Assembly (NCBI GenBank): GCA_020248945.1
Contig: JADCGQ010000022.1
Span: 1-64,000 of the forward strand
Direction of reading: 5' to 3'
Length of the DNA: 64,000 nt
Source of the DNA: Rubrivivax sp.
GTDB lineage: Bacteria; Pseudomonadota; Gammaproteobacteria; Burkholderiales; Burkholderiaceae_C
Below are positions 59,452-64,000 of this stretch, in pieces. Under the pieces are notes generated by a model that worked only from the letters and a program-made list of their open reading frames with translations, did no database searches and was not told the DNA's origin. Each line of letters starts with the position of its first letter. Positions within the stretch are counted from its first letter, which is position 1. The position numbers and the translations under genes are program-made.

Positions 59452-60345
59452 ATGCCCTTGTCTGCCCTGGCCCTGGTGTTGCTGGCCGCCGTGCTGCACG
59501 CCACCTGGAACATCGCCGCCAAGAAGGCCGGTGGCGGCGACCACTTCGTCTTCATCACCACCTCGCTGACCAGCGTGCTGTGGCTGCCGAGCGCGCTGTG
59601 GTTCGGCTGGCACGAGCTGCCGCGCTGGGGCTGGGCCGAGTGGGGCATCGTCACGGCCAGCGCGGCGGTGCACCTGCTGTACTTTCGTGCACTGATGACA
59701 GGCTACCGTGTCGGTGACCTCACCGTGGTGTACCCGCTGGCCCGCGGCAGCGGGCCGCTGCTCACGGCGCTGGTGGCGGTGTGGTTCCTGGGCGAGACGC
59801 TGGGCTGGTCGGGCACGCTCGGGGTGCTGGCGGTGTGTGGCGGGGTGTTCCTGATCGCGGGCGGGCCGGCGCTCTTCAGGCGGCTGCACGATGCCGACGC
59901 CGAGCACCGCCGGCGCACGCTGGCCGGCATCCGCTGGGGCCTGATCACGGGCGTGCTGATCGCGGGCTATTCGGTCATCGACGGCATCGCGATCAAGGTC
60001 TTCATGCTCGGCCCGGTGATCTACGACTACCTGTGCAACCTGCTGCGCGTGCCGCTGCAACTGCCGCTGCTGCTGCGCGACAGGCCCGGCATCGTGGCCG
60101 CGTGGCGTTCGCAGTGGCGGCATGCGTTGGTCGTCAGCGCGCTCGGGCCCGCGGCCTATATCTGCGTGCTGTATGCGCTGCAGATGGCGCCGCTCAGCCA
60201 CGTGGCGCCGGCGCGCGAGGTGAGCCTGCTGGTGGCGGCGCTCATCGGCGGCAAGCTGCTCGGCGAGGCCGACCGCGGGCTGCGCCTGGCCGGCGCGGCC
60301 TGCATTGCCGGCGGTGTGATGGCGCTGGCCTGGGGTGGTGCATGA
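59452..60345 (+). CDS. EamA-family (DMT) transporter
   Basis: A 297-residue inner-membrane protein with ten hydrophobic segments in two EamA repeats (about 1-140 and 150-297). ATWNIAAKKAGGG at the start and the YPLARGSGPLLTAL and VGDLTVVYPLARG segments are typical drug/metabolite-transporter motifs. The PAREVSLLVAALIGG block in the last repeat matches the group often annotated as EamA-like or phosphonate-utilisation-associated permease. The substrate is unknown. The stop overlaps the next gene (ATGA), and a divergent asparaginase shares its promoter region. Confidence 0.88.
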   Translation: MPLSALALVLLAAVLHATWNIAAKKAGGGDHFVFITTSLTSVLWLPSALWFGWHELPRWGWAEWGIVTASAAVHLLYFRALMTGYRVGDLTVVYPLARGSGPLLTALVAVWFLGETLGWSGTLGVLAVCGGVFLIAGGPALFRRLHDADAEHRRRTLAGIRWGLITGVLIAGYSVIDGIAIKVFMLGPVIYDYLCNLLRVPLQLPLLLRDRPGIVAAWRSQWRHALVVSALGPAAYICVLYALQMAPLSHVAPAREVSLLVAALIGGKLLGEADRGLRLAGAACIAGGVMALAWGGA

Positions 60346-61169
60346 CGCTCGAACTGTGGGGCATCGATTTCAGCAGCGCGCCCAGCCGTCGCAAGCCCAT
60401 CGTGCGGGCGCGCGGCGAGCGGCGCGGCGCCGTGCTGCGGCTGGGCGGCCTCGACCTGATGCCCACACTGGCCGCCTTCGAGGCCGCGCTGGCCGAGCCC
60501 GGCCCGTGGCTCGGTGCCTTCGACTTTCCGTTCGGTCTGCCGCGTGCCTTTGCCGACGCGCATGCGCTGGGCAATGACGCCGTGGCCGTGTCGCAGGCGG
60601 TGCACGCACGCTGCGCCACGCGGAAGGACTTCCAGGCGCTGGTCGACACCTGGGGTAACGGGCGGCCAACGGGCCAGCGGCTGGTGCACCGCACCACCGA
60701 CCGGGCGATGCCGGGTCTGAGCTCGTCGAGCCCGCTGCAGACGCGCTACGTGCCGGTGGGCTTCATGTGGTTCGAGGGTTTTGCGCGGCTGGTGCAGGCC
60801 GGCGTGTACCTGCCCGGGCTGGGTGGCGGCGGTGATGTCAGCGATGCCGGACGCACGGCGCTGGAGGGCTACCCGGGCCTGCTGGCCCACGAGCTGATCG
60901 GCCGCACGAGCTACAAGAACAGCGAGGCGCCCGAACGGCTGCTGGCGCGCAAGAGCATCGTCGAGATGCTGGAGCAGGGCCGCACGCGGCTGGGCCTGCG
61001 GCTGAAGCTCACGCCCGCGCAGGCCGGTGATCTGGTGGCCGATGGCAGTGGCGACCGGCTCGATGCCGTGCTGTGCCTGATGCAGGCGGCCTGGGCAGCC
61101 GAGCAGCCGCACTTCGGGCAGCCGCCGGGCGTGGACCCGGTCGAGGGCTGGATCACTTCCGCGGGCTGA
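60342..61169 (+). CDS. DUF429-family protein
   Basis: A 275-residue cytosolic protein. The N-terminal WGIDFSSAPSRRKPI and GAFDFPFGLPR motifs place it in DUF429, a family with an RNase H-like fold and conserved acidic residues (Asp in GIDFS, Asp in FDFPFG, and Asp in GDRLDAVLC). No biochemical activity is established. It is coupled to the upstream EamA gene by an ATGA overlap and lies three bases before the Lhr-type helicase start, so a role in nucleic-acid metabolism is possible but inferred. Confidence 0.8.
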   Translation: MTLELWGIDFSSAPSRRKPIVRARGERRGAVLRLGGLDLMPTLAAFEAALAEPGPWLGAFDFPFGLPRAFADAHALGNDAVAVSQAVHARCATRKDFQALVDTWGNGRPTGQRLVHRTTDRAMPGLSSSSPLQTRYVPVGFMWFEGFARLVQAGVYLPGLGGGGDVSDAGRTALEGYPGLLAHELIGRTSYKNSEAPERLLARKSIVEMLEQGRTRLGLRLKLTPAQAGDLVADGSGDRLDAVLCLMQAAWAAEQPHFGQPPGVDPVEGWITSAG

Positions 61170-61172
61170 ACG

Positions 61173-63686
61173 ATGTCGCCCGACGACTGGTTCTCGTCGC
61201 GCGGTTGGCAGCCGTTCGAGTTTCAGCGCCGCGTATGGGCCGCCATGCAGCAGGGCGACAGCGGCCTGCTGCATGCCAGCACCGGCAGCGGCAAGACGCT
61301 GGCGGTGTGGATGGGCGCGCTGCTGCGGGCGCGTGCGCAGGCTGCGCCCGCACCAGGGCTGCAGGTGCTGTGGCTGACGCCGATGCGCGCGCTGGCCGCC
61401 GACACCACCCGCGCCCTGGCCGAGCCTCTGTCGGCGCCGGGCAGCCTGGCGCCCGCGTGGCGCGTGGGTCAGCGCACTGGCGACACGCCCGCCGCCGAGC
61501 GCGCCCGGCAAGACCGCCGCATGCCCGAGGCGCTGGTCACGACGCCGGAGTCGCTGAGCCTGCTGCTCACGCGCGAGCGTGCCGCGCTCGAGCTGGCGGG
61601 GGTGCACACCGTCGTCGTCGACGAGTGGCACGAGCTCATCGGCAACAAGCGGGGCGTGCAGGTGCAGCTGGCGCTGGCGCGGCTGAAGCGCTTCAACCCC
61701 GGCCTCGTGGTCTGGGGCCTCAGCGCCACCCTCGGCAACCTGGCCGAGTCGATGGCGACGCTCACGGGCAGCGAGCACGCGACGCTGGTGCAGGGCGTGC
61801 ACGACAAGGCCCTGGTCATCGACACGCTGCTGCCGGTGGAGCCGGGCCGCTTCAGCTGGGGCGGCCACCTGGGGGCGCAGATGCTGGAGCCGGTGGTGCG
61901 CGAGATCGAGTCGAGCGGCACGACATTGGTCTTCACCAACACACGCAGCCAGGCCGAGATCTGGTACCAGCTGCTGCTCGACCAGCGGCCTGAATGGGCG
62001 GGCCTGGTGGCGCTGCACCACGGCAGCCTCGACAAGAGTGTGCGCGAATGGGTCGAGGCGGGCCTGAAGCAGGGGCTGCTGAAGGCCGTGGTCGCCACCT
62101 CGAGCCTGGATCTGGGCGTGGACTTCCTGCCCGTGGAGCGCGTGCTGCAGATCGGCAGCGCCAAGGGCGTGGCTCGCCTGCTGCAGCGCGCCGGCCGCAG
62201 CGGCCATGCGCCGGGCCGCACGAGCCGCATCACGCTGGTGCCCACGAACACGCTCGAACTCGTCGAGGCCGCGGCGGCGCGCCGCGCCGCGCTGGCCGGC
62301 CGCGTGGAAAGCCGCCGCAGCCCCGAGCAGCCGCTGGACGTGCTGGTGCAGCACCTCGTCAGTGTGGCCATCGGGGGTGGCTTCGACGCCGACGAGATGC
62401 ACGCCGAGGTGTGCAGCAGCCACGCCTACCGGGGCCTGTCGCGCGAGGCCTTCGACTGGGCGCTGCGATTCTGCGAACGCGGTGGCGACAGCCTCTCGGC
62501 CTACCCCGAGTACCACCGCATCGTGCGCGCACCGGCCGACGAGGGCGGCCGCTGGCGCGTGGCCGACGCGGCCATCGCGCGGCGCCACAAGCTGATGGTG
62601 GGCACCATCGTGTCCGACGCCTCGATGGCCGTGAAGTGGGCCAGCGGGGGCGGTGCGGGTGGCACGCTCGGGCACATCGAGGAAGGCTTCATCGCGCGGC
62701 TGAACAAGGGCGACTGCTTCGTCTTCGCCGGCCGGCTGCTGGAGTTCGTGCGCACGCACGAGATGGCAGCCTTGGTGCGCGTGGCCAAGAAGTCGCGCGG
62801 CGTGGTGCCCTCGTGGGCCGGCGGCAAGATGCCGCTGTCCAGCGAGCTGGCCGAGGCCGTGCAGGCGCTGCTCGATGGCGCGGCCGGTGGCGACTTCGGC
62901 GAACCCGAGCTGCAGGCCGCCGAGCCGATGCTGCGCGCGCAGGCACGGCTGTCGAAGCTGCCGGTGCGCGATGCCTTGCTCGTCGAGCAGTTCGACAGCC
63001 GCGAAGGCCACCATGTCTTCATCTACCCGTTCGCCGGCCGCCAGGTGCACATCGGCCTGGCGCAGCTGCTGGCCTGGCGGCTGGCGAGCCGCCTGAAGGA
63101 CGCGCGGCCGAACACCTTTTCGCTCAGCGTCAACGACTACGGGCTGGAGATCGTGGCCGTGGAGCCGCTGGCCGAAGGCGCCTTCGACGACCCGGCGCTG
63201 TTCGACACCACCGAGCTGATGGCCGACGTGCTGGCCAGCCTGAACTCGGGGCAGCTGGCGCAGCGGCGCTTTCGCGAGATCGCGCGCGTGGCGGGCCTCG
63301 TGTTCGGCGGCTACCCCGGCGCGCCGAAGAGCCTGCGTCAGCTGCAGGCCTCGAGCAGCCTGTTCTACGAGGTCTTCCGGCAGTACGACGCCGGCAACCG
63401 GCTGCTGACACAGGCCCAGAGCGAGGTGCTGGCGCAGGAGCTCGAGCTCTCGCGGCTGCGGGCCACGCTGCAACGCCTGCAGACGCTGCCGCAGCAGCGG
63501 GTGCGCCTGCTGGCGCCGAGCCCGTTTGCGCTGCCGCTGATGGTGGAGCGCTTGCGCGAGCAGCTCAGCACCGAGAAGCTCAAGGACCGGCTGGCGCGCC
63601 TGGTGGCCGAAGGCGAGGCCGCGCTGGACGACGCGCCCGCACCAGGTGGGCGGCGCCGGCGCCGTGCGGCATCATCCGGGGCGTGA
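61173..63686 (+). CDS. Lhr-type DEXH-box helicase (DNA-ligase-associated class)
   Basis: An 837-residue superfamily 2 helicase. RecA1 has the Q-motif FEFQRRVW, Walker A ASTGSGKT with Lys41, and the DEWH box at 150-153. RecA2 has FTNTRSQAE, VATSSLDLGVD and QRAGRSGHAPG. A winged-helix and Lhr-core extension fill the rest, ending in a basic tail. Length and motifs fit the class normally encoded with an ATP-dependent DNA ligase, an exonuclease and a metallophosphoesterase for DNA repair. None of these lies upstream here; the downstream neighbour is a thermonuclease. The GTGA overlap couples the two. Confidence 0.9.
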   Translation: MSPDDWFSSRGWQPFEFQRRVWAAMQQGDSGLLHASTGSGKTLAVWMGALLRARAQAAPAPGLQVLWLTPMRALAADTTRALAEPLSAPGSLAPAWRVGQRTGDTPAAERARQDRRMPEALVTTPESLSLLLTRERAALELAGVHTVVVDEWHELIGNKRGVQVQLALARLKRFNPGLVVWGLSATLGNLAESMATLTGSEHATLVQGVHDKALVIDTLLPVEPGRFSWGGHLGAQMLEPVVREIESSGTTLVFTNTRSQAEIWYQLLLDQRPEWAGLVALHHGSLDKSVREWVEAGLKQGLLKAVVATSSLDLGVDFLPVERVLQIGSAKGVARLLQRAGRSGHAPGRTSRITLVPTNTLELVEAAAARRAALAGRVESRRSPEQPLDVLVQHLVSVAIGGGFDADEMHAEVCSSHAYRGLSREAFDWALRFCERGGDSLSAYPEYHRIVRAPADEGGRWRVADAAIARRHKLMVGTIVSDASMAVKWASGGGAGGTLGHIEEGFIARLNKGDCFVFAGRLLEFVRTHEMAALVRVAKKSRGVVPSWAGGKMPLSSELAEAVQALLDGAAGGDFGEPELQAAEPMLRAQARLSKLPVRDALLVEQFDSREGHHVFIYPFAGRQVHIGLAQLLAWRLASRLKDARPNTFSLSVNDYGLEIVAVEPLAEGAFDDPALFDTTELMADVLASLNSGQLAQRRFREIARVAGLVFGGYPGAPKSLRQLQASSSLFYEVFRQYDAGNRLLTQAQSEVLAQELELSRLRATLQRLQTLPQQRVRLLAPSPFALPLMVERLREQLSTEKLKDRLARLVAEGEAALDDAPAPGGRRRRRAASSGA

Positions 63687-64000
63687 AGATCATCACCGCC
63701 ACCGTCGCTGTTGCGCTGCTGGGGTGGGCGCTGCCCGCCGTGGCCCAGAAGACCGCCGCGCCCGCCAAGGGCCAACAGGGCCAGGTCGTGGCCGTGACGG
63801 ATGGCGACACCCTGGTGCTGCGCCTGCCCAGCGGCCCGCCGGTGACGGTGCGCCTGCGCGACATCGACGCGCCTGAGATCTGCCAGCCCTGGGGCACGGA
63901 GGCCAAGAACGCGCTGGCCGAACTCACCTTGAACAAGTTCGCCATCCTCACGCCGGTGGCGCGCGACAGCTTCGGCCGCATGGTGGGCCGCATCACCGTC
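63683..64000 (+). CDS. Thermonuclease-family (SNase-like) protein, N-terminal part
   Basis: The frame runs off the window after 106 residues. It starts at a GTG that overlaps the helicase stop (GTGA). A signal peptide (about 1-22, ending PAVAQ) suggests a secreted or periplasmic nuclease. The SNase core follows: VVAVTDGDTLVLRL, VRLRDIDAPE (catalytic-Arg and metal-Asp region), QPWGTEAKNAL with the general-base Glu, and DSFGRMVGRI with the second catalytic Arg. The key residues of staphylococcal nuclease are thus all represented. Confidence 0.9.
   Translation, partial: MKIITATVAVALLGWALPAVAQKTAAPAKGQQGQVVAVTDGDTLVLRLPSGPPVTVRLRDIDAPEICQPWGTEAKNALAELTLNKFAILTPVARDSFGRMVGRITV

Noticed and set aside
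60156..63473. A 1105-codon minus-strand open frame opposite the DUF429 and helicase genes
   Set aside because: It is a shadow of the helicase and DUF429 reading frames; no recognisable protein motif.

Overview
The window is very GC-rich, densely packed DNA, almost certainly from the chromosome of a betaproteobacterium of the order Burkholderiales. The Rubrivivax/Leptothrix/Ideonella-like group is my best guess. The clues are a fused isobutyryl-CoA mutase (icmF), a kynBUA operon facing an anthranilate-CoA ligase, a HutF/HutG-type histidine pathway, paired acnA and acnB, many GTG starts and ATGA/GTGA gene overlaps. It is ordinary core chromosome with a few accessory islands. I see no rRNA, tRNA, CRISPR array, prophage or complete insertion sequence.

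Layout. 1-1929: the end of a sigma-54 activator response regulator and its sensor kinase. 1968-6503: tryptophan to anthranilate (kynB-kynU-kynA, minus strand) divergent from a 2-aminobenzoate-CoA ligase. 6478-15948: a lipoprotein hydrolase, a CBS protein, a hybrid kinase, coaX, icmF with a palindromic operator, and a diguanylate cyclase whose N-terminus looks frameshifted. 16011-17762: an unrecognised multi-pass membrane protein ending in a zinc ribbon. 17794-19444: a two-gene operon of an RpfF-type (DSF-family fatty-acid signal) crotonase and a haem-oxygenase-like di-iron protein. 19594-28033: mutL, a DUF2062 protein, acnA, a UPF0114 protein and acnB. 28104-31315: an AbrB/PIN toxin-antitoxin pair divergent from a membrane Ser/Thr kinase with a periplasmic sensor. 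31328-33435: GDP-fucose synthesis (gmd-fcl).

33502-47011 is a bidirectional histidine-utilisation supercluster of 14 genes around one HutC-type operator. The left arm is hutC, a PhyH-type dioxygenase, hutD, hutI, hutG, hutF, an HbpS-like gene and an ankyrin gene. The right arm is hutU, hutH, a secreted esterase and a three-gene NitT/TauT-type ABC importer. Nearly all junctions overlap or are very short. Together they take histidine through urocanate, imidazolonepropionate and formiminoglutamate to glutamate plus formate. The accessory enzymes and importer suggest that imported histidine derivatives are also processed.

47001-53408: a GGDEF-EAL protein, NDH-2, argG and a second diguanylate cyclase. 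53826-57839: a two-component system with its own TonB-dependent receptor, after a 417-base gene-free leader with a dispersed repeat. 57947-58284: remnant of one end of an IS21-family element. 58377-64000: a Rhizobium etli-type asparaginase, an EamA transporter, a DUF429 protein, an Lhr-type helicase and the start of a thermonuclease.

The most promising undescribed systems are the RpfF plus di-iron pair (17794-19444), the extended hut cluster with its dioxygenase, and the Ser/Thr kinase that ends in a HAMP domain.
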